DNA from: Kudoa neothunni | Lineage: Eukaryota > Cnidaria | Length of the DNA stretch: 64,000 bases | Assembly: GCA_964304625.1 (NCBI GenBank) | Contig: OZ199838.1 | Location: 5,952,001-6,016,000 of the forward strand | Direction of reading: 5' to 3' | In this document: positions 1 through 11,482 of the stretch, piece after piece | How positions within the stretch are numbered: the first letter of the stretch is position 1 | How the letters are laid out: each line of letters begins with the position of its first letter | Made by a program: the position numbers and the translations under genes | The notes under the pieces: model-generated | Database searches by the model: none | Seen by the model: the letters and a program-made list of their open reading frames with translations, nothing else | Told to the model about the DNA's origin: nothing

Positions 1-556
1 TACCACACCAACCGATTGTTGTGTTGGTGACACTGAGGAACTTTGGAAGTGGTTGGATTTTGTGGCTGAATAAATTTATTTGGTGGAAACACATTGTCTG
101 AGGAATGGTGTGAGCCAGCCGCAGCAACTCTACCTCGTTGATCATGAGGAGTTGTGGCATGTGCAGTTGAACTATAACCGACATTTCTATCTAGTTTTAA
201 TTTCTATCAGTAAATTGTCGTATGGATAGCCAATAAATTTACATGGAGCTGGGACATCAGTGGGATATTTGTAGGTTGGGGGCATTATATGAGGTTGGAT
301 GGGGCCACCATTCTCACTAGCGACAGACGAGGTCATTCCTGTTGGCGCATTCGGCCTTCTTTTTCTCCTATCTTTTTGATAGCTTGTATGTGTTCCAAAA
401 AGATTTCGCTTTCTTCAACACTGACAACTTTTGATGTTGTAACACAATCAATCTTTTCAACCCGTCGCGAGTGATCTCTTTATCATTTTCAATCGCATTC
501 ATGTTGTGATGATTCCTAGCGAATATCTTATCAATTGGATCCATTTCGCTTGTCAT
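1..556 (-). CDS. Unrecognised multi-exon gene, 5' part, runs off left edge
   Basis: Three exons can be joined in phase: 462-556 (starts MTSEMDPIDKIFARNHH), 243-412 and 171 to the left edge. The introns are 49 and 71 bases with GT and AG ends, like those of the secure genes here. The second exon carries a basic stretch (QKDRRKRRPN, a possible nuclear localisation signal) followed by a Pro/Ser-rich segment. The third stays open to the window edge. An alternative acceptor 8 bases upstream opens another frame (VEESEIFLEHIQAIKK) that stops soon after, so the exon 1/2 join is not certain. The basic and low-complexity character hints at a nuclear regulatory protein, which is inference. I recognise no domain. 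Confidence 0.4.
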
Positions 557-2235
557 CCAACTTTACACTTTATCAGACCAAAAAATAATAGCTCCAACAA
601 AACTTATCTATAAAACGATCAAAACTACCGATGAAACCATCATCAACCTACCAAGTGCGGTTTTGACCTACGCGAGAGCAATAGCGTGGTGAACAGTGCA
701 AAATTGAGAGTACGATTTTCTTTAGGCAACAACGCCACTATGCGGCCACTGTTTGTCGGAGGGATTATAGCATACGATATTATACGAAGATATCAGACTT
801 AATTTTAAGCGGGCTTGTCGGTATGCGCATGCACGATCTATCGACAAAAAATTAATCCCTTGTTAATTCAACTTATTGTAGCCAATTTCAACTATTCATT
901 AACATTATTGTGCCAACTTGGTTCAATAACCCATTGACAGCCTCAATACAACCTCACTTCAAAATGATGTATGTTCGAATTTGCCATTATTCGGGTCAAT
1001 TTGATATTTTACGAATTTGAAACAGTTGGATAAATAATGCATTTGAGGATGTAAATATTTGTTTTTATTGTTTTTAATATCGATAAAGTCGAAATAAATA
1101 TTCTTAGTTGGGAGAATTTGTTTTTATTTACAGATGTAAAAAATTGTCCATTATAATTGTAATCAACATAAATATAAATATGAATATAAATAGTCCCGGT
1201 TTATGGTGGAGATAAATAATTTTAGTAAGGGAAAATAAAATAGAGTTTCGATACAGTGTAGTGGATGTTTTTTTTATCATACTTAAGGTGATCTGGAAAA
1301 TATCAAGATTGATATGGTTACGTATTTTACAAATGAGCATGATAGTCGAAAAATATATGTATATTATAATTCAAGGAAATCCTAGATATTTTCCATCGTT
1401 CTACGGTGTAATAAACCTCAAGACCCGATTATTAGGACTAGGCTGTATCGGGGTTATACTGTATTCACATTTGTTCCCTTGGAGTTAATTGCGGCGTCTT
1501 TAACGTGATTTCCTTAATCCCTATTTCTCGGTGTATTAAAATTGTTGATTTTTACAAAATATTAGTGAATTTTCGGAAATTTTCATAATTTCATTTTAGT
1601 GATAAAAAGTTTGGACGTGTTTTAATCCCGATTGGTTGTTTTGTTTGTTTTGGATGGTCATCTGCATTAACCGTTTATTTGCTTGGATATGACAAATTAT
1701 AGATTTTTTATCCACAAAATAATATACCATTAATGCCAAATATTTCAAAAAAGCTAGATTATACAAATTAATTAGCCAAGTGTCATTTATCTTAATCTGT
1801 CTAATCCACATAGCGAGTATCCATTCTGATCAGTTGAAATGGAATCATGATATTAAATTGAATTGTTGATCATGAGAAACTAAATTACTGTGATAGCTCT
1901 ACAATTGCCGGAGATTCATTGATGAAAACTTAATCTTATAAAATGTCCGTAAAATGTCGGCATGTGATTGAAGGATTAACACGAAATAATGGAGGTAACT
2001 CGGTGTTGAATATTTGCGGAGAAAGTTATCATTGATAATAAACATGAGCGTTTTAATATTATTTTTGATTTTACATCAAAATTATCCAAATTTCCACTAG
2101 ATTTTATTAAATTTAACAGGATCATAATAATGTTTTTAAAGGTTTTAAAATGAATTTTACATTAATTTAGGACATTTTTTATTGATAATTTTTTCTAGGG
2201 TTGCAATTCGAAAATTGCATATCATACAATTGAAT
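557..2235. other. AT-rich intergenic stretch, no gene seen
   Basis: Only short scattered ORFs without protein-like composition. The first few hundred bases may hold the promoter of the minus-strand gene at the left edge. No repeat or RNA gene that I can support. Confidence 0.4.
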
Positions 2236-2960
2236 TACAATAATGGATCGGTCGTACGTAATCCCCTTGAGGATGTGAAATTGTACGTACTATCCGGCCG
2301 GGACCGGTAGTAGGTACAATTTTGCGCTCGCGTACAACAAAATTAAAATACAAGATTATCTGTAACTTAAATATTATTGAAAACAACTTTTTTTAATGCG
2401 ATTTAAAATTGAGCAAACATCCGAAATAGAATCAGATATTAACTCCCATCCACTTCTTTGAGCCATGATGTTAAAATATTTACCAAACTCTTCTAAATAA
2501 AATAAGGTCATCTTTAAAAGGTTCAATTATTTAACAATAAAATCATCATCCGTTTCAGAATTATTCGGGAGGGACTATCATTGCGCCATTGCTACTACTA
2601 TGAATTAGGGAGGATATCATTATAAACCAAACTACTGCATATCTACAACATGTATGTATGTTTATCCTCCATTTTTCAATTATCTACTACATTGATGTAA
2701 CTATAAAAACTTATGAACTGTGTAAACGTGGCAGAAAAAACAAGAAAACCCTCAATTTAATCCCGCGGTCTAAGCTATAAGCAAAATGGTACGTACGATC
2801 GATCCCCGCGTGACTTTTTCTTTTTTCCTAGTAATTATGCTTATAAATTGTTTAAAGCGAGTAATTCTCACATTATATAATTTTCGAAATCATTTTAAAT
2901 ATGAACGAACTTATTTATTTGTTAAATAGCTAATGTACGTAAGACCGTTCCATCACTGTA
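2236..2960. mobile_element. pogo/Tigger-like MITE, copy 1 (TA-CAGT ends, GTACGTAC subterminal motif)
   Basis: The left end TACAATAATGGATCGGTCGT and the right end (read inward on the minus strand) TACAGTGATGGAACGGTCTT form terminal inverted repeats that begin with TA plus CAGT, as in pogo/Tigger elements. About 725 bases long with no transposase. The interior (a block with GGGACT.TCATTGCGCCATT and CATTGATGTAACTATAAAAA) aligns nearly end to end with 13380-14011, which defines a local family of two copies. Confidence 0.75.
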
Positions 2961-5041
2961 TTTCATTATTTAATGCGAAGATTAATGAGAGTATGTTTGA
3001 TGATTCACCCCTTGAAATTTTTATTCAATATATTTTTTAAAATATATATGCCCAATTTTTTAATGAAAAAATTAATATTAAATTAGTAATATGTAGTTAA
3101 ATAAAAGAAAGTATTTTCTGAACACAATGAATTATGGACAGTGGAATTTTTCTTTTTCGGTGTGATAAAAATTGAAAAATATTTGCGTCATTTTTATAGC
3201 CAAAAAGTAAATGTATCTGTAAGATAAATGTGGCTGACTTGACTCAGGATGCGGCGTGTATATCGCATCAACCTTGATAGTTCTAAAATTAATTTCGTTG
3301 TTCGACTTGTACCAATTTTTCCCCATTTACGACTTTTCACTCTGTTTCTAAATCACAACAGAGAAAGAAATAATCCATTCCTTAATATTTAATATATATC
3401 TGGAGCGAATTATAAATATTTCAAAATGATTGAATTATTTTAGTTTTTTAATACTTTCACGCATTGTACTTGAAAGAATACAGACAAATAGAAATTTGTA
3501 AAAAGTATGTAAATTTTTGTTAGAATTTAATATATATTGCTTGATTAAGTAAAATCTGAACTAGAATTTAAAAAAAGGGTGAGTATGATAACAACTGCGT
3601 TTTCATCAAGAAGTCTACTGTTTGATAAATTAGTTATAATGTTTGATAAAAAGCGATGCATTATATGTCGTAGAAAATGATGTTTGGACTTTTAGAAATC
3701 ATTAAGTAAATCGTTAATTATTGTCGAAATAACAAATTAAGTATTTAATTAAAAGTTGGAAGTTTTAAATTCCATTAATCAAATTAGTAAAAATTATTTT
3801 AAGGAGTTTTTAAAAATAGATCAATTAATACAATTTCTCTTTAATTGTAATATTTACTTAACTCAAGATTACCTGAATCACTGATATCAAATTGTTAAAT
3901 ATTTCTGTCAATACTTTACATATTTGCGGGATTAATAAAACTTTTGATAAATTCTTACACAAAAGATTGTAAATAATCTATGATCATATGAGTTCGCTTC
4001 GGATTTATGTTGAATTGACATAGTTAAGTTTATTTTTTTAGCTTATAAAAAAATAGATTTTATTAGTTGAGAGACTGAGGACATTATTTTCATCAAATAA
4101 TTTATTTTACTTAATTAAACAAAAATTAATAATATACCAAAAAGAATGATAAATTAATCTGAATGATATTATGCGCTGGATATAAGATAAAATATGATTT
4201 ATTACTTAATGTATTAATGATTTATAAAATACAATATTGAATCATATCAGCATAAAATAAACTAGATAATTTAAAAATATATTCTCTACTCAGTTTTATG
4301 AAAGATATACTGTGAAAATATGAAATTGATTTCTTCTCTAACAATTCTTCACTAGAATCAGTTATTCAAAATGAATTAATTTTTATTAAATTTATATTAT
4401 AATTAAAAGTATTATTGGATTATTAAAGCAAAATGTAGCTTAAATAATACATAATTTAAACTAACAATACAGGCATACACACAATGTTATCGGTGACTAT
4501 TAAAAACCATATTTCGCGAATCCGTTTAAAAGAAAGTGATATCAATCCCACTAAATAAATATTGATGCTGTTATTATTTCATTTTAAATTAAGAGGATAA
4601 ACATAAAAAGTGAAAACATATATTTATTTTGATTTCAAATATTTTAATGATCATACATTAAACTTTTTACTTGGTTGATAGTATTAGCCAGATTCAACTG
4701 AATTATGGAGGCAAAAGAAAAACGTAAAAATGTAAATTCCAACTATCTTAATTTTAATGAATGTAAAATATTTTTAAATTAGAGTAATCTCAAACACTAA
4801 TTTATATTTTAAAATATAGTATTGTTTAATTGTATCCTATAAAATCATTGGTAGCATTAGTGATGTCTCTGAATAATGTGGGTCATAGAGGTAAAATTGC
4901 ATAAAAAAATTTCGGCAGAAGAACTTAAAATGAGTATAGATACAGTAAGGCATCACTGATATAATATCTATCCAAAAAATCGCGCCAAAAATAACAAAGT
5001 CAAAATTCAAAAAACATATTAAGTTATTTAAAAGAACTCAA
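2961..5041. other. AT-rich intergenic stretch, no gene seen
   Basis: Very AT-rich with frequent stops in all frames. No coding or repeat structure that I can support. Confidence 0.35.
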
Positions 5042-5406
5042 TTATCGTTTATCCCATCGTCGCTCTGCATTCTCTTCACGCTGAAAATCTCTAGTATGAT
5101 AAAGTTTTTGACCATCTTCTCTACTCAAGTCAAAATATTCATCTTCCGGCAATAAATTTCCATTATGTTTAGCATATCCTCCTTTGACCAACCTCCACAT
5201 GTACTCGTTCTCCTCAGATGGGGTTAAGCTTTTGTGATGGGCTTGGTAACAATCTTGCCATTTATAACCCAGGTCACTTAGCTTATATCCTAAATTACAT
5301 TTAGAAAACCGTGTATACAGTCAAAAGCACCATAACATATTCCGACATGATAAACGTATGGGACATAATATCTCAAAAACCTTGTAAGAGGAGATATAAT
5401 CAACAT
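5042..5406 (-). CDS. UQCRB: Candidate cytochrome bc1 complex subunit 7 (UQCRB/QCR7-like)
   Basis: The best reading is exon 5310-5406, a 20-base intron 5290-5309 (gttttc...tttag) and exon 5042-5289, giving 114 aa. That is close to the 111-127 aa usual for this family. The C-terminal part shows GYKLSDLGYKWQDCY, then PSEENEYMWR, NLLPEDEYF, and ends in REENAERRWDKR. This follows the family layout of a GYxxLGL..DD segment, an LPE..Y..R.xR segment, LP..W/Y, and an acidic-basic tail ending near REEW. The protein would be a matrix-side subunit of respiratory complex III. The N-terminal exon (SPLTRFLRYYVPYVYH) fits weakly. The intron is exceptionally short. If it is not an intron, the 5' exon lies elsewhere and only 5042-5289 is coding. 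Confidence 0.5.
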
Positions 5407-6210
5407 AGCTAGGCCCCGATAGCTATTACGACCGTTGTCGAATTCAGTCGGTATTTAAAATTTAAAATCCGCGATTATTTTAAAGTTTCATTAGATTTAG
5501 AGAAATATTAATAAACTGTTTTTTCATTAATTTTATATTTGAATTTATTTTGTAGTGATTAACTTTCTTAATTATATATATTACGGCTTCCTGTTAACTT
5601 TCCCAACCAATTATGGAGAATTAACGAACCTAATATATATATATATATGTCAGTTCACAGTAATAAAGTTGTTATCTACATTTAAAAACTAACATTCAAA
5701 ATTATAAAATAGTCCTGCCAAAGCCTGGAATTTTTACAAATATTTTACAAAATTTTCATATGCGTGAAAAATCACGCAGTTTCCACTTTTGGCATAAAAC
5801 TTCAGCCAACTTAATTTTAGGACAATGTGATACGGAGTATTATAAAATTTGATTACTATCACTAATGAAAACACCTTTTTTAAATCGATAAAGTAAATTA
5901 ACAACAGAAGTCAGGATGATCGTGCCAAAAATTCTCCTTTCTACCAAAATAGAAACCACATGATCTTTTTTATTTGATAAATTAAGCGATTTTAAAATTA
6001 ATCATTAATGATTGTTCAGATATTTTGAGTCATGTTTGGCATCATTTTTTTTAGTTGAGAAATATACCATTTAATTGACTCCTCCGTTTCATCGTACAAG
6101 ATGCAGCCGCTAGTTATGTGGATTTCACCAACCGAGTTTTCTGCAACAGACAGATACAATAACGCAATAATAAACTAATAAAACAACGAAATAGAGAAAA
6201 CCTCCTAAGA
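5407..6210. other. AT-rich intergenic stretch with a TA run
   Basis: Contains a short (TA)n tract near 5632-5648. No gene seen. Confidence 0.35.
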
Positions 6211-6560
6211 TTACCGTGAGTCTAGCAGTTTATAGATTGCATCAAGCATAAGTAACTCTGGAAAGAAATTAATTGTATTGAGCATCTGCTTATCCATAAA
6301 AAAGATTCCACAAACATTTTTATTATCATCTGATAAAACGCTCACTATGCAGTTGTATTGATTCTTTAAAATTTCTATCACTAAAGTAATGTTATCAGTT
6401 CCGATCTTAGAGGATTTTTTAATGTTGTGGGTAGCTTTCAAAAGTATATTCTTGCCTGTCTCACCATTTATCTTGGCTTGCATGAGCTTTTTGTTTGCTC
6501 TGACAAATAGCCATCACATTGGTTTAACTTCCTCTGGCTGGTTAAGTTTTCTTAGATCCG
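6211..6560 (-). pseudogene. MULE/ZSWIM-type transposase fragment
   Basis: On the minus strand an open stretch carries CGIFFMDKQM, then FFPELLMLDAIYKLL. This matches the DDE-domain entry of Mutator-like and ZSWIM1/3-type transposases (FFQ..xM...FPEVLxxDATYKTN). Immediately upstream in the same frame lies RKLNQPEEVKPM, then an in-frame TGA, then WLFVRANKKLMQAKI, which is the NKKL segment usual before the transposase core. The reading ends abruptly (LLDSR stop) where the catalytic domain should continue, and the TGA breaks it on the other side. It is a dead fragment. Confidence 0.6.
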
Positions 6561-7488
6561 TGTATCATTTCGGATGGTTATGGGCAGTGTTAGAAGATCT
6601 AATCTCCAGGAAATTTCCATCTACGCTTACTCCTAATGCACTCTAAATGGGCAATCTCTCTTAAGGGAATATTTTTTGCGTTCGCCTTTACCTCTATTTC
6701 GGTAATGAGCTCCAAAGTAACATACGTAAGTTATTTCGTAATACACTAGCGTGTTTTTAATATTTCGATTAACCCGGTTTTGCACTGAATCAATTTTTCT
6801 TGAATCTCGAATCTTTATATTCACAAAATGACTTTTCTCATACTCTTGAATATAAAATTTTAAACTTTCAAAGGTTTAAAATTTCATTCCAACATGAAAA
6901 TTGTCTGAATTCGGATCACTCATTGTATTTCAACCAAGCTCGTAAAACACGCGGAGTTATGCTTACCCTGTACGGCTCAAAGAAATAAATTAGAAATGAT
7001 TAATATTTATAATTAATTCAACGTTAATATTGTTTTAGTCTGTTAAATTCGTTAACATTTATGTTATTAGCCATCTATTTTCCGTAAATTTACAACAATC
7101 TCAAATTTTTGTTTACAATTTAATAGAGAAAATTATAAACATTAAAAATGTGAAATTAGTTATTTAATAGAGATAATAATCGCAGAGAAATTGATTCCCG
7201 TGGTAATAGCCATAGCCTTCTGGCCCTGCTCAGAGAGTTTGTGCACCATTGTTTAAGAGATAAAAAAATTAAAGAAGATGAAAAGATATATACGAAATTT
7301 AATATCTCCTTTGCCCGGCATAAACTTTAATACGCTATTTCACACAAACAGTTACAAATTGCGTCATTATCAATCTATATAATTCAAATAACTAGATGAA
7401 ATAAAGATAATGCCGCCTGCAATTAATTTAAATATTAAAAGTTCAACTTAGTGGACGATTTCGATCAAATCCACGGACAAAATAGTTG
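6561..7488. other. Intergenic stretch, no gene seen
   Basis: AT-rich, only spurious short ORFs. May hold eroded flanks of the MULE fragment, but I see no terminal repeats. Confidence 0.3.
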
Positions 7489-7561
7489 TACAATGGGTGA
7501 TCAGTTTTTCGTACATTTTTCAATCCCCGTGGGGTTTACAAACGAGTGATAACCTACTGTA
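7489..7561. mobile_element. 73-bp end-to-end Tigger-like mini-element
   Basis: Begins TACAATGGGTGATCAG and ends GTGATAACCTACTGTA. The two halves are imperfect inverted repeats meeting at a CCCCGTGGGG centre. The right half closely resembles the right end of the Tigger element at 14027-15866, which has CCCCGAGGGG, GCGGTCACC and ACTGTA at matching positions. It looks like the two ends of such an element joined after loss of the whole interior. Confidence 0.6.
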
Positions 7562-8039
7562 TACAGAAATGAATGAGATAGCTTAGTTAACGTTTGATAA
7601 AACATATAAGGAGGAATGTTAACTTCAAATAACTTTAATTATGACATAAGCAGGTATTAATCCTACTGTTGAAATCCTGTAATTCGTTAAACAAACTTTA
7701 ATTCAAAAAATCACTATTTTCTAAATATTTTTTGGAGTATTTGATGTTGCAGAAGCAAGTAAGAGATTTTTAGCAAGATGGAAAACTTTAAAGTTTCATA
7801 AATGTTTCTCTATAATGAACAAAATTTTGTCGCATATGCGTATTTGCTGACACTCCTCCTTTACATACAATATTTTAACATCAACATGCAAGTGACGCGG
7901 ATCAAATTGCAATTGGCATATGTGCTAGGAAAAGGTTTGTGACCATTGTTCAAGCGACTCAGAGCTTTCAACTTTAATAATTGGAATTCAACCGAGACAA
8001 CAATATTCAAAAATTATTTCAACCACAAGAGCAGATGTT

Positions 8040-9019
8040 GTTAAATTTTACGATGTTTGATTACGGAAACTTGAAATTATATTAAATTTTATTTTAAAGG
8101 AGTGAAATACAAAGCAGCAGATTGTTGGTGCAGTCAAATACCACCCTAGTACTGTTGGTTGAATAATAAAACATTTCGACGCTACATTGTAGTGTTTCTA
8201 AAAAAAGACAGATAGAGTTAGACGATCTATTTCAATCCTTGAACAAAAACAATTTATACTCGAATTTGTCGATCCTCATTGCACTATCACTTTAAAATCG
8301 CTTCAGATGTATTGAAAACCAAATATCAAATAAATGTTTCAAGGCAAGCCCTAAACAATATTTGGGGAGTTCCCATTACTCTCCAAAAAGAATATTACTA
8401 GTTCCCATCGCCCCAAATTCGCCTGAAAACGTAATTAAAAGAAAAAAGGTTTTTGTTAATTTATTTTTAATCTAAATGTTCTTTATTATGTTTTAAAATC
8501 TCTCAACTTAAAGCCAGAGTTATGCTATATTGTTTTCATCGATGAGTCGGGATTTTCGCTGTCTATGCGAAAAATATTTTGTCGATCATTAGTTGGAACT
8601 AGATCGGACCTAGTGGTTAGTTCTATCTGATCAAAGAATATCACTTTGATAGCAGCCGTCTCGTACACCAGACTTTAGACCTTCAAATTATGTGAAGGAT
8701 GTGTGAATCCGAAAGTTTGTTGGAGTTATATTAATCAAATTTTCTCTGAATTTGTTGAAAATAACGTTCCAAATTCATTAATAATAATCGACAATGTGAA
8801 GTTTCACAAAACTAATGCTGTCGTGAACATTATTAATACGAGTAGACACAACGTTCTCTTTCCACCATCATATTCCCCCCTCTTAAGTCCCATTGAGGAG
8901 TTATTTTGTCAACTTAAATCTATTGTTACGAGTAATAATCAGCGAAATGAAAATGATTTGATTACATCAATAGAGACATACTTCATTAGATATCTTGATT
9001 CTGAAATTATAGAATATTA
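8040..9019 (+). pseudogene. IS630/Tc1-type DDE transposase remnant
   Basis: The catalytic signature is readable across shifted frames: FIDESGFSLSMR (about 8537-8572), LIIIDNVKFHK (about 8782-8815) and LFPPSYSPLLSPIEELF, ending with a stop at 9017-9019. These are the three acidic-residue blocks of the IS630/Tc1/mariner superfamily. Upstream, QQIVGAVKYHPSTV and RRSISILEQKQFILEFVD give the helix-turn-helix and linker. Several stops and frameshifts break the frame, so it cannot make a full transposase. No terminal repeats could be assigned. Confidence 0.8.
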
Positions 9020-9195
9020 ACCATTGTATATTATTTTTTGTCATTTCGGAAATAAATTTCTTTGTTCGGGCAGCTTTTTGCATCGTATTAAACTAAAGGA
9101 TTAAATCACATCCAATTCAGAAAAGAAAAATAAATTTTTACAAAGGGGACACGAATTGGACGTAAAATATTAATTATCTTAAAATAAATATTTAC

Positions 9196-9883
9196 TACAA
9201 TGGGTGAGGGGTGGTTCGTAATTTCTAAGGGTGCTCGCGCGACATTATGGAGGAAAAAATGCTGCAAATCAACTATAATAATAAATTATTTTTAAGGAAA
9301 TTACTCAGTTATAGTAATATTTTTAAGTTTTCTGACAATTATATTGTGATCTTCTCGTTCAATATCCATTTGATGTTTACAACTATTAAAACATGATATT
9401 TCAAGTAATGTCTTAAACCAGACAAATGAAAGAGGCGACTTTGAATGGGATAATTTTTCTTTCTTCGTTGTCGTCAAATTTACGAAAATTTTCATCTTTG
9501 TTACAGTTACCATCACTTATAAATTTACTAATTTTGGCGTCACTTTCAATGTTGTTTCCGCTCCATGCCTTCACTGTTTCTGGAAAAACTTTATTAATTC
9601 ATATTTCTCTGTTAATGTCCTAACTCAATTTTAATTTCTGTCCTTATTTCGCCACCAATCGAAAACAATAATCACAACGCACCTGGAAAATTACTAACCA
9701 ACCACACGTCACTACAAAATATCCATAAATAACACAATTAATTTAAAAATATTTTATTTATATTCTTAATGGTCAAATAAATGTTTTTAAATAATTTGAG
9801 AAATAAATAACTAAGTATAATCTTATTTGTACGTTAATTTTGTAACATTTTCTCAAATTACGAATCGCCCCTCACCCACTGTA
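9196..9883. mobile_element. 688-bp pogo/Tigger-like MITE
   Basis: The left end TACAATGGGTGAGGGGTGGT and the right end read inward TACAGTGGGTGAGGGGCGAT form about 29-bp inverted repeats starting with TA-CAGT. The interior has no transposase, although 9301-9623 contains short open stretches on both strands without recognisable motifs. The family differs from the 2236-2960 family. Confidence 0.75.
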
Positions 9884-11482
9884 ACATATTTTTTTATTGG
9901 TCAGGGGTGGGCAAATATATTTCTGCGCGCGCCGGATTTTTATAAAGAAAATAAATCTGATCACAGTTCTGAAAAACAATTATTTAAAAGAATTTAATAT
10001 TCAAATAAACTGAACTGCATTTTAACTAAAATTTAATGAAAAATATAATTTTTTTTAAGTACTGCACAGATATGGTGGGAAATAAGACAAACAGCGTTTG
10101 GTTAGTATATATATATATAAATCAATACATTTCAATGAAATCTTTGTTAAAAACAAGGCGTCCGTTATCAATTTTTCGCTTTCCGGAATCCTATGTGGTT
10201 ATAATTAAACGTCTCGTGAATGAATAACATGTTTATTCGGTTTACCAATTATTTTATCAGCATAATTGAAAGCGATAAAAAAAAATTTCACAAACAAATA
10301 AAAAATTGGATGGCTTATTTAGGGTCATTTTGTATAGATTATTTAATTAGGAAGTTCGTAGTGACATAATTTCCTTGCTTGAAGTAGGGCTAATATATTT
10401 ACTATAAGCGCCATTCCATAATATATAAATAACAGAGTTTATTTCCACAATTTTTCAAATTTTTTATCCCACATAGCTTGTGTGACGCCGCATATTCCCG
10501 TTAATTCATATGTTTCATTCCTTCAAACAGTCTAAATATTGTTGGCTAAATTTAATAATAATTCGTTTTTCTAATTGTAAACGTAACGCAAATAAATATT
10601 AAACTAGAGTGTAAAAAATATGGCAGCTTCATGTTAACGGATGAATTCATGTTAATCTGACTTTAAAAATATCCTAGAGATGACCTAGAACCATCATCTA
10701 CCAACAATATATAAACTCTGCAGTAAACTTGCTATTGTTCCCCAATGACCGAGTAAAACATTATAGGGCAAGCTCTTGCTCCCATCTGTTCTAGATTCCT
10801 CTAGAAAACCTCAGAAGGGTCTGAAATGTTAAAAAAAATTTATTTAAAAGATAGTATTTAAATTAATTGTTATGTCAAATCGTTAACGCTTTAATATAAT
10901 TATTTATCCTAGGGTCAAATATAATAACAATACGTGCTCATAAAAAATGACATATATATAAGTGAATTTACAACAATAATTTAGTTGTCTTCATGCCGAT
11001 TAACATAGCTTTTAAGAAGTAAACTTTTCTCTGGGGTCACTTCTGACCCCAAACTCAGTACGAATATTGAGTCATTTAAAATTAAATTAAATGGTCAAAC
11101 ATAATTTTTCCAATCACTGAATTAAATTAGGGATTCAAAGGGTTAAGCCATTAAAAATTAAACGTGAATCAAATCATGCTACATTACTACCCAAATCAAC
11201 AAATCTTCCCTACCAATTGTAATTTTAAATCTCTCATTCGATGGAAAAAAGATCCACTCACTCAACAAATCAACCAAAGTGGCAATTGGAATGACAACTA
11301 CAACAATTAAATACGAACAATACAAACGTTAATAAAACAGCGTTTGCTAATGGATACTGTTGCGAGGGAATAAAAACACAACACCCATAGAAAACAAAAC
11401 GTATACACACATGGAACTCACTACTTACATAATTAATTACATCATAAAATGTATCAAAGAAGTGCCAAAAATAGCAAAACAA
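9884..11482. other. Intergenic stretch with an eroded piggyBac-like end
   Basis: Mostly AT-rich and non-coding. Near 11032-11056 a palindrome GGGGTCACTTCTGACCCC, followed about 80 bases later by AGGGTTAA (11138-11145), resembles the subterminal hairpin and terminus of the piggyBac-like elements elsewhere in this window. No intact element is visible. Confidence 0.35.

Noticed and set aside
1261-1488. 75-aa plus-strand ORF
   Set aside because: Low-complexity hydrophobic composition typical of AT-rich noise. No splice partners or motifs.
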